Positions 1-7,090 of a stretch of 10,620 nucleotides of DNA are shown here, piece by piece (the stretch's first letter is position 1; each line of letters begins with the position of its first letter). A model generated the notes under the pieces. It was not told where the DNA came from and ran no database searches. It saw nothing but the letters and a program-made list of their open reading frames with translations. The stretch lies in contig JAPPBZ010000139.1 in the NCBI GenBank assembly GCA_026702635.1, positions 1-10,620 of the forward strand, written 5' to 3'. Source of the DNA: Bacteroidota bacterium. GTDB taxonomy: Bacteria > Bacteroidota > Rhodothermia > Rhodothermales > Bin80. Position numbers and translations under genes: made by a program.

Positions 1-3000
1 GCTACTCAGGTGAACCCCGTGGTGGTGCAGTCAGAAGAGTCCAAGCTAATGGCAGGCACACAAGGCCATCCGGACGAGTTCTTTCAGTATCATCATGACA
101 TCAGGGCATCTGCGGATGGGGCGAACGATTACCCGATGGGCTATCGTCTTGAAGAGTTCAACAAGGCATTGACGGCTGCGAAGATCTCCGGTACCAAACT
201 TAGCTGGGTTGAGCGAGGCCCGGGCAATGTTGGTGGAAGGACCCGGGCTATACTGGTTGATCCAGACGATCCACTAAACACATGGTGGGCTGGCTCAGTG
301 TCTGGCGGTCTATGGAAGACAACAGATCGGGGATCTACATGGCAACCTGTGACGGACAATCTGCCGAACTTGGCAGTGGGTAGCCTGGCGATGGCTGAGA
401 GTGATCCCAATGTCATCTACATGGGTACCGGTGAAGGTGTTGGCTTTTTCAGTGCAGTAGCTGGTAACGGTATATTCAGATCCGTGGACAGAGGTATAAC
501 CTGGAGCCATCTGCCTGCTACTGCTGGCAACACAAATTTTCGATTTATAAATCAGTTGGCTGTGGACCCCACAAACTCGGATGTGGTCCTGGCCGCTACC
601 AATGAAGGTATATTCCGAACGGTTGATGGCGGCGTAACTTGGACCGCAGCATACAGGAGCACGTCGGAAAGAGAACCGGTCCAAGATTTGCGCGCGCAGC
701 CAGGCGATTTCAGCAGACAAGTAGCGAGTGTCGGTGGACGCGGCATACTCTATTCCACCGATGCCGGCATGACATGGGCGTTTGCATCAGTAGATTGGGC
801 CTCTGAATTTTATCGCATCGAATTGGCATATTCGCCCTCCAATCCAGATATCGCATACGCTGCCGTTCATGCGTGGACCATTGAAGGGGGATTCAGGTTC
901 TTATCTGATCTCTATCGGAGTGAGGATGGCGGTGCGAATTGGGTGCATACTGTTAGCCATTCTGGTATAAATTGGTTCGGACCCCAAGGCTGGTTCAACA
1001 ATACGCTAGCAGTGCATCCATTTAAGCCGGACACCGTGTTTGTTGGGGGAATAGGACTCTGGAGAAACAGAATTATAGGTGAAAACAGCTTGGTTGCGGT
1101 TAGCGAATTTGATTACGGTGGCTCTGATGAGTGGCTTGAGTTCAAACCTGTTCAAGAGGAGGGTGTGTATCACAGGCTTGAGGGGAGAATCATTGTCCAA
1201 CATCCACAGGCTAAGGATGTGTTGCTAACAGACTATGCTGACATTGAGATTCGGTGGGGCAGAAACGGACAGTTAGCTCATCGCTTTTGGGTGCAAAAAA
1301 CAGCTGGCATATTTCAAAATGGGGGTACGGGTGTACCTTTTCCTGAATATATGTACGCCGACTATGTGGAAGTACCTTTTCAGGTTTGGGATACCAAGAA
1401 CGATCGCCAATTGATGGTTTCCTTCCGCGATCAGGCCGATGATGGCGAGTTCAATCTGATCCGCTATAACACTCATTATCAAAGTTCGCGTGAGGAGACG
1501 AGCATGGAGTACATGTTTATTCACAAGTACGATTACGACGCTACGGTTCCCCATAGCAGTATTGCCCGAGATGGCGGCTTGGTGAGTGGGATGCTATACA
1601 TGCTGCATCCAGTCCTCGTTGATGATCCTGCTGCTACATGGGATCCTGCCAACCTGCCAAACCAAACTATTTCGGTCTCGCCTGAGCTCGTGGGGAATCC
1701 TCGCCGAGACCTGGATTTCCCCAGTCAAATTGATCTTGACCGCACGACACATGTGGATCACCACGCCATTGTGCCCATCCCAATCAATGAAGGCCGGAAT
1801 GAATTCTGGATCCTGGATGCCAACGATGGTGGCGTAGCATTATCTATGGACAACGGCCGGAGTTTCAGAGAGCTGGATCACGCGGGCGCGGGATACAACA
1901 CTATGCAGGTCTACGGGGTAGCCAAAAAGCCAGGGGCTTCCGTGTACATCGCCGGTGCTCAGGATAATGGAACGTGGAGCTCCCCTGATAATTCGAATAA
2001 CAGAGAGGGATGGATAAGACAGGGCGTCGGCGACGGTTTGGAGACCGTGTGGCACGCTACTGATCCTAACAAGATTCTGGCATCCGCACAATTTATTTCA
2101 ATAGGGAGAACAGTCGATGGCGGCGCAACTTGGGTATCGTCACTCAGTGTCGGCGCGGGCGACGGGCAATTCCTCACCCAGATTGCGAGTTCTGATAAGA
2201 TGCCCGACAATGTATACACTGCCGGGCGTAGGGGTGTCTGGTATTCCAGAAACTTTGGGGAGACTTGGGCCATGACACCCATCACAGAGGCCTGGGAGAT
2301 TTGGTCGGGCTGCAGGGTCAGAGTTTCAATTGCCGATCCAAATGTAGTGTGGGCGGGATGTGGCTTGATTTCTAATCCAAGCGATACAAGACGCTTCAAC
2401 AAGCTGCAGGTCTCCCAAGACAGGGGCGAATCGTTCGAAGCGACGGCCTTCCCTATTATGAGCCGGCCGCCGGAGGCCTATGTATCAGGGCTTGCGACGC
2501 ATCCCACGCAAAGAGGCACTGCCTATGCGTTGTTTTCGCGCTACAGCCATCCGAAGATTTTGGAAACCAAAGACTTCGGGAAGACCTGGACGGACCTGTC
2601 CGGCTTTGCTACCTCGGACGTGAGCACGAATGGATTCCCAGATGTAGCCGTGTTCGATTTGGTTGTGATGCCACACGCGACCAATGTTCTTTGGGCAGGC
2701 ACTGAGATTGGCCTCTTTGAGTCCCGGAATTATGGTGCGGAGTGGAACTATGCAGACAATGGTTTGCCAGCCGTGGCTGTTTGGCAGATGAAGATCCGGG
2801 ATGATGAGGTTGTCTTGGGCACGCATGGTCGCGGCGTTTGGACAGTTCCAATAGGAGAAGTTGTCACCGGGATAACCGACGAGCCAGATGAATTGCCGTC
2901 CGAATTTAGCCTTTCGCAAAACTACCCGAACCCCTTTAACGCGTCTACGACTATCCAATTCAAAGTACCCAAGAAAGTGCGGGTACGGCTAACCGTCTTC

Positions 3001-3165
3001 GACGCAGTCGGGCGAAGGGTGTCTGTATTAACCGACCAGGTCTATTCTCCTGGAGCTTACCAATTGGATTGGGATGCCAACGCATATGCCAGCGGCGTGT
3101 ATTTCTATCGGATGAAGTCAGAGGGTAAGCTCATTCACACGCGGACGATGACACTTCTGAAGTAA
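1..3165 (+). CDS. Secreted Asp-box (BNR/VPS10-like) beta-propeller protein with T9SS type A sorting domain, 5'-truncated
   Basis: The reading frame is open to the left window edge, so the true start and any signal peptide lie upstream; the GTG at 10 is probably internal and is used for numbering here (1051 residues from it). At least eleven Asp-box-like motifs ([S/T/V]DxGxTW type) mark propeller blades, at about residues 105, 159, 205, 250, 305, 613, 702, 747, 803, 854 and 906. A block at about 352-580 carries no Asp boxes and looks like a domain inserted between blades; the propeller resumes at HVDHHAI (581-587). Residues 961-1051 form a classical T9SS type A sorting domain: NYPNPFN (971-977), then a beta-rich segment with GRRV and ASGVYFYR. 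Such proteins are exported by Sec, then sent across the outer membrane by T9SS and released or anchored. Databases often label these 'glycosyl hydrolase' because of the Asp boxes, but I see no sialidase active site. Substrate unknown. Confidence 0.9.
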   Translation, partial: ATQVNPVVVQSEESKLMAGTQGHPDEFFQYHHDIRASADGANDYPMGYRLEEFNKALTAAKISGTKLSWVERGPGNVGGRTRAILVDPDDPLNTWWAGSVSGGLWKTTDRGSTWQPVTDNLPNLAVGSLAMAESDPNVIYMGTGEGVGFFSAVAGNGIFRSVDRGITWSHLPATAGNTNFRFINQLAVDPTNSDVVLAATNEGIFRTVDGGVTWTAAYRSTSEREPVQDLRAQPGDFSRQVASVGGRGILYSTDAGMTWAFASVDWASEFYRIELAYSPSNPDIAYAAVHAWTIEGGFRFLSDLYRSEDGGANWVHTVSHSGINWFGPQGWFNNTLAVHPFKPDTVFVGGIGLWRNRIIGENSLVAVSEFDYGGSDEWLEFKPVQEEGVYHRLEGRIIVQHPQAKDVLLTDYADIEIRWGRNGQLAHRFWVQKTAGIFQNGGTGVPFPEYMYADYVEVPFQVWDTKNDRQLMVSFRDQADDGEFNLIRYNTHYQSSREETSMEYMFIHKYDYDATVPHSSIARDGGLVSGMLYMLHPVLVDDPAATWDPANLPNQTISVSPELVGNPRRDLDFPSQIDLDRTTHVDHHAIVPIPINEGRNEFWILDANDGGVALSMDNGRSFRELDHAGAGYNTMQVYGVAKKPGASVYIAGAQDNGTWSSPDNSNNREGWIRQGVGDGLETVWHATDPNKILASAQFISIGRTVDGGATWVSSLSVGAGDGQFLTQIASSDKMPDNVYTAGRRGVWYSRNFGETWAMTPITEAWEIWSGCRVRVSIADPNVVWAGCGLISNPSDTRRFNKLQVSQDRGESFEATAFPIMSRPPEAYVSGLATHPTQRGTAYALFSRYSHPKILETKDFGKTWTDLSGFATSDVSTNGFPDVAVFDLVVMPHATNVLWAGTEIGLFESRNYGAEWNYADNGLPAVAVWQMKIRDDEVVLGTHGRGVWTVPIGEVVTGITDEPDELPSEFSLSQNYPNPFNASTTIQFKVPKKVRVRLTVFDAVGRRVSVLTDQVYSPGAYQLDWDANAYASGVYFYRMKSEGKLIHTRTMTLLK

Positions 3166-3287
3166 CATGGCCCTCAGCGTATCCAGAAGCGAAGATCCAC
3201 TTTTTGCGTGAAAGCGCAAATCCCGTTCCCGTGAAATCCTTCTGGGTCGTTGGTGAAAAATAAGGGATGCGAAACAGGCCAAGTACG

Positions 3288-3306
3288 AATTCCAGGAGCT
3301 GGAATT
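3288..3306. terminator. Perfect 8-bp inverted repeat between convergent genes, possible terminator
   Basis: AATTCCAG and CTGGAATT flank a 3-nt loop (GAG). It begins at the stop codon of the minus-strand pspC gene and lies 122 bp past the stop of the plus-strand propeller gene. The position suits a shared terminator for two converging transcripts. Neither side has a proper U-tract, so intrinsic termination is not certain. A second, weaker inverted repeat (TTTGCG/CGCAAA, 3203-3220) also lies in this 140-bp gap. Confidence 0.3.
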
Positions 3307-3503
3307 TAGCCGTCACTTGGCATGATAATGACTGCCGCGAGATAGGCGATGAGGACTGTTCCGGCTGTACAAAAAAAGGCGAAAAGGACTCCGATACGCA
3401 GCCACGTGATATTCAGGTTATAGTGCTCAGCAATTCCGCCGAGCACCCCGGCGACCATTTTATCAGACGATGAACGGGTCAGGCGTTTTTTCTCAGAAGA
3501 CAT
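3306..3503 (-). CDS. Small PspC-domain membrane protein (65 aa)
   Basis: The whole protein is one PspC domain. It has a basic N-terminus (KKRLTRSSSDK), then the family signature MVAGVLGGIAEHYNLN (16-31), then a hydrophobic membrane segment (about 35-60) ending in IIMPSDG, matching the usual IMP end of PspC domains. PspC proteins are inner-membrane proteins; in Enterobacteria PspC helps sense envelope stress and release PspF/PspA. Minimal single-domain forms like this are widespread, and their role outside the Psp system is mostly unknown. No pspA, pspB or pspF is visible nearby. The start is the ATG at 3503-3501, with no Shine-Dalgarno sequence. It lies 205 bp downstream of a second PspC gene on the same strand, so it may have its own promoter or be read through from upstream. 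Confidence 0.88.
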   Translation of the reverse strand: MSSEKKRLTRSSSDKMVAGVLGGIAEHYNLNITWLRIGVLFAFFCTAGTVLIAYLAAVIIMPSDG

Positions 3504-3609
3504 TGCAATTGCGTTTCGTTGGGCACTACTGTGAAGGCAGGACAGACTACGGGATACATGCTAATTCCATTTACGGTGAGGCTTCCACCATGGTTTCATT
3601 CGTCTATCT

Positions 3610-3648
3610 CGCCCGACAGAGTCTCTTATAAACTCTCACCTACGGGCG
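3610..3648. repeat. Two-part inverted repeat between the two pspC genes
   Basis: The outer arms CGCCCG (3610-3615) and CGGGCG (3643-3648) enclose inner arms AGAGT (3618-3622) and ACTCT (3632-3636), giving a possible two-stem hairpin with an asymmetric internal loop. It sits in the 205-bp gap 3504-3708 between two minus-strand genes. There is no U-tract on either side, so it is not an obvious intrinsic terminator. It could be an RNA structure in the leader of the small pspC gene, or chance. A short A6 run on the plus strand (3670-3675; U6 in the minus transcript) follows a weak 5-bp stem (3679-3683 with 3708-3712) just past the upstream gene's stop, and is another weak terminator candidate. 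Confidence 0.2.
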
Positions 3649-3708
3649 TTAGCTTGTGTGATCTAAGAGAAAAAAGTTGTAACCGCGCGAAGACGATTCT
3701 GACTGAAG

Positions 3709-4335
3709 TTACGAAGAGGTCTCCGCTTTGTCGTCTGCAGAAGGCATGAATATAGCCAGGAGTATGTAAGCAACCAAAGGGACCGTTCCTCCAGTGGCAA
3801 CCAGCGCGAGGATAAAGAGTACCCGAAACAAGGTCTCGTCCATGTTGATGTGTTGTGCGAGACCTCCACATACACCGGCCAGATATTTTTTACGTGATTT
3901 AACGGGAAAATTCCATTTTGGCTTTTCCAGTTTCCCTGAAGTGTCAGGGTTTTTCCCTCGAGCTTTTCGTTCGCGTTTTTGTCGTTTTAAGTGTGCCTTC
4001 CGCGTCTTCCTTGCTGCATGCCTATTTCGTCTGCGTCGCTTGGGGGACAAGCCGAACAATATCACCAGGATCAGACCAATGAGAGGGAATACGATAAAAA
4101 CGTCCTGTAAACCACTTCCGGGCAGGATGCCGATCTGTTGCAAAATGAAGAGGATAACAGTTCCTAGTAGCCCAAATCCAGCAACGAGTGGCAGGTTAGG
4201 AAATCGCCGCGGTTTCTCCGAGGTATCCTCGAAGAGCAGTTCTTCAACCTCTAGGTTGGAAACACTCTGAGACTCATGTTCTTCGTGCAGATCCGAAAAC
4301 TCAGTCGTCTCTTCGAATCGGACTCGACGTGGCAT
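3709..4335 (-). CDS. Membrane protein with C-terminal PspC domain and highly basic linker (208 aa)
   Basis: An acidic N-terminus (about 8-40, rich in Glu/Asp) is followed by two membrane helices (about 48-70 and 77-97). Next comes a very basic linker (99-128, 18 of 30 residues Lys or Arg), then a PspC domain at about 143-199 with the signature YLAGVCGGLAQHINMDE and a third membrane segment ending in IFMPS. Most PspC proteins have the domain at the N-terminus; here it is C-terminal. The basic linker should stay cytoplasmic by the positive-inside rule and could bind nucleic acid or lipid headgroups (inference). The ATG start at 4335 lies 5 bp after the stop of the 5-FCL gene, so the two are probably co-transcribed. 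Domain identity is clear; the function is unknown, with envelope stress or membrane organisation plausible from the family. Confidence 0.87.
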   Translation of the reverse strand: MPRRVRFEETTEFSDLHEEHESQSVSNLEVEELLFEDTSEKPRRFPNLPLVAGFGLLGTVILFILQQIGILPGSGLQDVFIVFPLIGLILVILFGLSPKRRRRNRHAARKTRKAHLKRQKRERKARGKNPDTSGKLEKPKWNFPVKSRKKYLAGVCGGLAQHINMDETLFRVLFILALVATGGTVPLVAYILLAIFMPSADDKAETSS

Positions 4336-4340
4336 TCCGA

Positions 4341-4931
4341 CTAATTAAGTTTGAGCGTTCTGTTGGCAGTGATCAAACAGTCTACAGCAATATCATGCGA
4401 TTGAGTCGGAATCAACTCAATGAAACAGCTATCCAGACTCAGACCAATCTTGAACGCATTAACATACTCAAAGAGTCTGTCATAATAGCCACCGCCATAG
4501 CCAATCCGGTGTCCCCGCCAGTCGAATCCAAGACCAGGAACGAGAACGACATCAATGTCTTCGGCAGAAATTTCTGCACGTTTTTCGGGCTGGAGAATTT
4601 TCCAGCGGTTCGGCATGAGTGTACGCTCGTGATCAAAATGCCCCCAGCGTATACGAGAGTTTTTTGAATTCGGTTCAATGATGGGTAATAATACAGTGCA
4701 CCCTCGGGCTCGCAGCCAGCAGTTGAGAGGTCGGAGATCGATTTCGCGCACCTCGAGTTTCGGCCAGTACGACAGAATGGTCTGGGCCTCCAGCAATTGA
4801 GGTACTGATGCGGCTTGGGAGACGATTTTTTGGCATTCCAGACGGTAGTCTTCCTCTGAAATGAGTTGTCGCATGGAACGACAATGGGCACGCAACGCAG
4901 ATTTAGTCAGTATTTCCTTGGATTTGGACAA
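4341..4931 (-). CDS. 5-formyltetrahydrofolate cyclo-ligase (5,10-methenyl-THF synthetase)
   Basis: The product is 196 residues, the usual size for the family. It catalyses ATP-dependent conversion of 5-formyl-THF to 5,10-methenyl-THF, returning this storage or inhibitory folate to one-carbon metabolism in the cytoplasm. The family hallmark is clear at residues 131-152: VPGLGFD, then RIGYGGGYYDR, the phosphate/Mg-ATP and folate-binding loop. The N-terminal TKSALR (9-14) matches the conserved lysine-containing start of the family, and TILSYWPKLEVREID (51-65) matches the central motif. The start used is a TTG at 4931; the first in-frame ATG would begin at residue 20 and cut off the conserved N-terminus. 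It is the first gene of the minus-strand cluster and is divergent from ffh. The usual symbol for E. coli is fau (ygfA). Confidence 0.92.
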   Translation of the reverse strand: MSKSKEILTKSALRAHCRSMRQLISEEDYRLECQKIVSQAASVPQLLEAQTILSYWPKLEVREIDLRPLNCWLRARGCTVLLPIIEPNSKNSRIRWGHFDHERTLMPNRWKILQPEKRAEISAEDIDVVLVPGLGFDWRGHRIGYGGGYYDRLFEYVNAFKIGLSLDSCFIELIPTQSHDIAVDCLITANRTLKLN

Positions 4932-5064
4932 AATTTAGAAGGAAATATATAAAAATCAGGGCGGAACCCCTTTTTACGTGATCAAGAACCTCTCTTCGGT
5001 AGTACAACTGTGCTGTTTCGAGTAAATTGCCTGTTTCTATTGAGATTCGGGTGCCGAAATCTCC
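4932..5064. promoter_or_regulatory. Divergent intergenic region, probable promoters for the folate/pspC cluster and the ffh operon
   Basis: This 133-bp gap separates two outward-facing transcription units, so promoters on both strands are expected. On the minus side there is an A/T-rich stretch (about 4932-4965) with a TTTATATAT run and a TAAATTTTG that resembles, but does not exactly match, the Bacteroidota -7 element TAnnTTTG. On the plus side TAAATTGC (5023-5030) is a similarly imperfect candidate about 35 bp before the ffh start. No single promoter can be assigned with confidence. Confidence 0.35.
5042..5063 (+). promoter_or_regulatory. Hairpin immediately upstream of the ffh start codon
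   Basis: GAGATTCGG (5042-5050) pairs with CCGAAATCTC (5054-5063) through a 3-nt loop (GTG), with a single bulged A. The stem ends one base before the ATG at 5065 and fills the place where a Shine-Dalgarno sequence would be. It could limit ribosome access to ffh and so tune its translation. That role is inference; the pairing itself is plain in the sequence. Confidence 0.35.
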
Positions 5065-6420
5065 ATGTTTGAAAATCTCTCCCAGCGGTTAGAAGGAGCG
5101 ATCAAGAGTCTTACGGGGCGAGGTCGCATTACCGAGCTCAATATTGCAGAGTCAATGGGTGAGGTACGGCGTGCACTCCTTGAGGCAGATGTAAACTATC
5201 AGGTTGCACGAAACTTCACCAATCGAGTCAAAGAGAAGGCGCTTGGTGATCGGGTTCTACGATCTGTAGCTCCCGGTCAGATGATCATCAAGATCGTCTA
5301 TGATGAGATTGCCCGCCTCTTGGGAGGCAATACTGCGGAGATCAATCTTGGAAATAAACTTCCAGCAGTCATACTCATTGCTGGACTGCAGGGTTCGGGA
5401 AAAACTACCTTCAGTGCAAAGCTGGCCCTGCATCTACAATCCAAGGGACGTGTCCCTATTTTGGCTGCGGCAGATGTATATAGACCTGCGGCGGTTGATC
5501 AATTGAGTCGGCTTGGCGAAGAGATCAATGTACCCGTGTACAGCATAACCGCAGACGATGGTAGTGTCGTGCAGGATGCGCCGCGTGTGGCCAGAGAAAC
5601 TGTGGTGTATGCCCGGAAACATGCCCGTGATACTGTCATCATTGATACGGCGGGTCGACTGCATGTGGATGAGCGCATGATGACGGAAGTGGCAGAAATC
5701 AAACGATCAGTTCAGCCGACCGAGATACTTTTCGTTGCGGACAGTATGACGGGACAGGATGCCGTCAATACAGCACGCGAGTTTAATACTCGTCTCAATT
5801 TCGATGGCGTTGTTCTGACCAAGCTTGATGGAGATACCCGTGGGGGGGCTGCATTATCTGTACGTTCTGTCGTAGACAAGCCAATCAAGTTTGCTTCTAC
5901 AGGGGAAAAGCTTGATCAGCTTACTCCGTTCTTTCCCGATCGGATGGCACGGCGCATTCTCGGAATGGGGGATGTAGTCAGTCTTGTTGAAAAAGCCCAG
6001 GAGCAGTATGATGAGGAACAGGCGGAGGTGCTACGCCGAAAAATCCAAAAACAGTCCTTTGATCTGGAGGATTTTTATCAGCAACTCCAGAAACTCAAAT
6101 CCATGGGTTCGTTGACGGATGTGCTTGGTATGGTTCCAGGGGTCGGCAAACAACTCAAGGATGTATCTGTCGAAGAGGAGGGGCTGACACAGACAGAGGC
6201 ATTGATTTTAAGTATGACACCATGGGAGCGCAGGCATCCCGACGGGATTGATAGTAGCCGCAGGCGCCGCATTGCGGCCGGCAGCGGCTTGGAAGTCAGA
6301 GATCTGAATCAGCTTTTGCGCCAATTCAGACAAATGCGCAAGCTCATGAAACGGATGCAGACAAAAGCAAGTAGGGGGAGACCGGTGGACTTGTCCGCGT
6401 TGCTGCAGGCAGCGCGATAA
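5065..6420 (+). CDS. ffh: Signal recognition particle protein Ffh (SRP54 GTPase)
   Basis: Ffh binds signal sequences of nascent membrane and secreted proteins, carries 4.5S/6S RNA, and pairs with FtsY for co-translational targeting to the Sec translocon. The 451 residues fit the family. An N-domain helical bundle (about 1-90) is followed by the G-domain with P-loop GLQGSGKTT (107-115), DVYRPAA (137-143), DTAGR (194-198), TKLDGDTRGG (252-261) and FASTGEKLDQL (276-286). The methionine-rich M-domain (about 330-435) contains the RNA-binding helix-turn-helix SMTPWERRHPDGIDSSRRRR (383-402) and a MRKLMKRM end. The ATG at 5065 is the only reasonable start: an in-frame stop lies at 5041 with no start codon between. 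It has no Shine-Dalgarno sequence and a hairpin abuts the start. It is first in the operon, 25 bp before rpsP. Confidence 0.98.
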   Translation: MFENLSQRLEGAIKSLTGRGRITELNIAESMGEVRRALLEADVNYQVARNFTNRVKEKALGDRVLRSVAPGQMIIKIVYDEIARLLGGNTAEINLGNKLPAVILIAGLQGSGKTTFSAKLALHLQSKGRVPILAAADVYRPAAVDQLSRLGEEINVPVYSITADDGSVVQDAPRVARETVVYARKHARDTVIIDTAGRLHVDERMMTEVAEIKRSVQPTEILFVADSMTGQDAVNTAREFNTRLNFDGVVLTKLDGDTRGGAALSVRSVVDKPIKFASTGEKLDQLTPFFPDRMARRILGMGDVVSLVEKAQEQYDEEQAEVLRRKIQKQSFDLEDFYQQLQKLKSMGSLTDVLGMVPGVGKQLKDVSVEEEGLTQTEALILSMTPWERRHPDGIDSSRRRRIAAGSGLEVRDLNQLLRQFRQMRKLMKRMQTKASRGRPVDLSALLQAAR

Positions 6421-6445
6421 CATTCAATAAAACGTAAATAAAAAG

Positions 6446-7078
6446 GTGGCAGTAAAAATTAGATTACGCCGTATGGGGCGAAAAAAGAAACCGATCTGGG
6501 CCGTAGTCGCTGCAGACTCGCGTGCACCGCGGGATGGTAGATTCATCGAAGACCTCGGGCGGTATTATCCGCTGGAAGAACCAGCACGTGTCGAACTTAA
6601 GGACGACCGTATAAAACATTGGCTTAAGGTAGGTGCTCAGCCGACCGATACGGTGCGAAGCCTGCTCAGTCAACAGGGGGTTCTTCTAGGGTTACATCTG
6701 GAGTACAAGGGTGTCGAACCGGATGCGATTGCTGAGGCCGTAGCGACACACCAACAGTATCGTCAGGATAAGCTTAAGGCCTCCGCCAAGGTAACTGCAT
6801 CTGAGCTTCGCCAGCGGGCATTGGACGCCGAAGAAAAGGCGGCTGCAAAGCTCGAGGCGGAACTACTTGAAAAACGGAAAAAGGCCGCAGCCGCCGCCGC
6901 AGAGGCGAAAGCTCGCGAGCAAGAAGCAGCGGCTGAAAAAGAAGCAGTTGCTGAAAAAGAGGTAGCGGCTGAAAAAGAGGTGGCGGCTGAAAAGGAAGCA
7001 GTTGCTGAAAAAGAGGTGGCGGCCGAAAAAGAAGCATCTGCTGAAAAAGAAGACGAATCGTCTGAAGAATCGGCTTGA
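6446..7078 (+). CDS. rpsP: 30S ribosomal protein S16 with long repetitive Ala/Glu/Lys tail
   Basis: S16 binds 16S rRNA in the 5' domain and is needed for 30S assembly. Residues 1-88 are a standard S16: MAVKIRLRRMGRKKKPIWAV (1-20), FIEDLGRYYP (33-42), and the core end around DRIKHWLKVGAQPTDTV (54-70). Family members are commonly about 80-90 residues, but this one runs to 210. The extension has a linker (about 89-120), a charged helix-forming region rich in Ala, Lys and Glu (121-160), seven consecutive hexapeptides of pattern [A/V][A/V/S]AEKE (161-202) and an acidic end. Long A/E/K-rich S16 tails are known in Bacteroidota-like bacteria; the regular repeat is the striking part here. The start is GTG at 6446, supported by the conserved AVKIRL N-terminus. 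Upstream is A-rich with no Shine-Dalgarno. rimM follows after 12 bp. Confidence 0.97.
   Translation: MAVKIRLRRMGRKKKPIWAVVAADSRAPRDGRFIEDLGRYYPLEEPARVELKDDRIKHWLKVGAQPTDTVRSLLSQQGVLLGLHLEYKGVEPDAIAEAVATHQQYRQDKLKASAKVTASELRQRALDAEEKAAAKLEAELLEKRKKAAAAAAEAKAREQEAAAEKEAVAEKEVAAEKEVAAEKEAVAEKEVAAEKEASAEKEDESSEESA
6926..7051 (+). repeat. Seven tandem 18-bp repeats in rpsP
   Basis: Seven in-frame units of 18 bp, each close to GYRGYKGCTGAAAARGAR, encode the hexapeptides AAAEKE, AVAEKE, VAAEKE, VAAEKE, AVAEKE, VAAEKE and ASAEKE. Units differ mainly at their first six to nine bases, while the GCTGAAAAAGA core is nearly constant. The 18-bp unit means slippage changes tail length without shifting frame, so copy number is likely to vary among relatives. 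Confidence 0.93.
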
Positions 7079-7090
7079 AAGAAATCGTAA

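Noticed and set aside
2485..2958. Minus-strand open frame of 157 codons within the propeller gene
   Set aside because: No recognisable domain, and the opposite strand has clear Asp boxes and the T9SS domain in frame.
1..3165. Reading the propeller protein as a sialidase or other glycoside hydrolase
   Set aside because: Asp boxes alone are structural; no catalytic Arg triad or Tyr/Glu pair of sialidases could be recognised.
3794..4270. Plus-strand open frame of 158 codons
   Set aside because: It is fully antisense to the 208-aa PspC gene, and its Arg/Phe-rich sequence reflects the Lys-rich linker and membrane codons of the real gene.
4969..4987. AGGG/CCCT stem followed by T5 resembling an intrinsic terminator on the plus strand
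   Set aside because: The stem is only 4 bp and no plus-strand gene ends nearby; the propeller gene stops 1.8 kb upstream.
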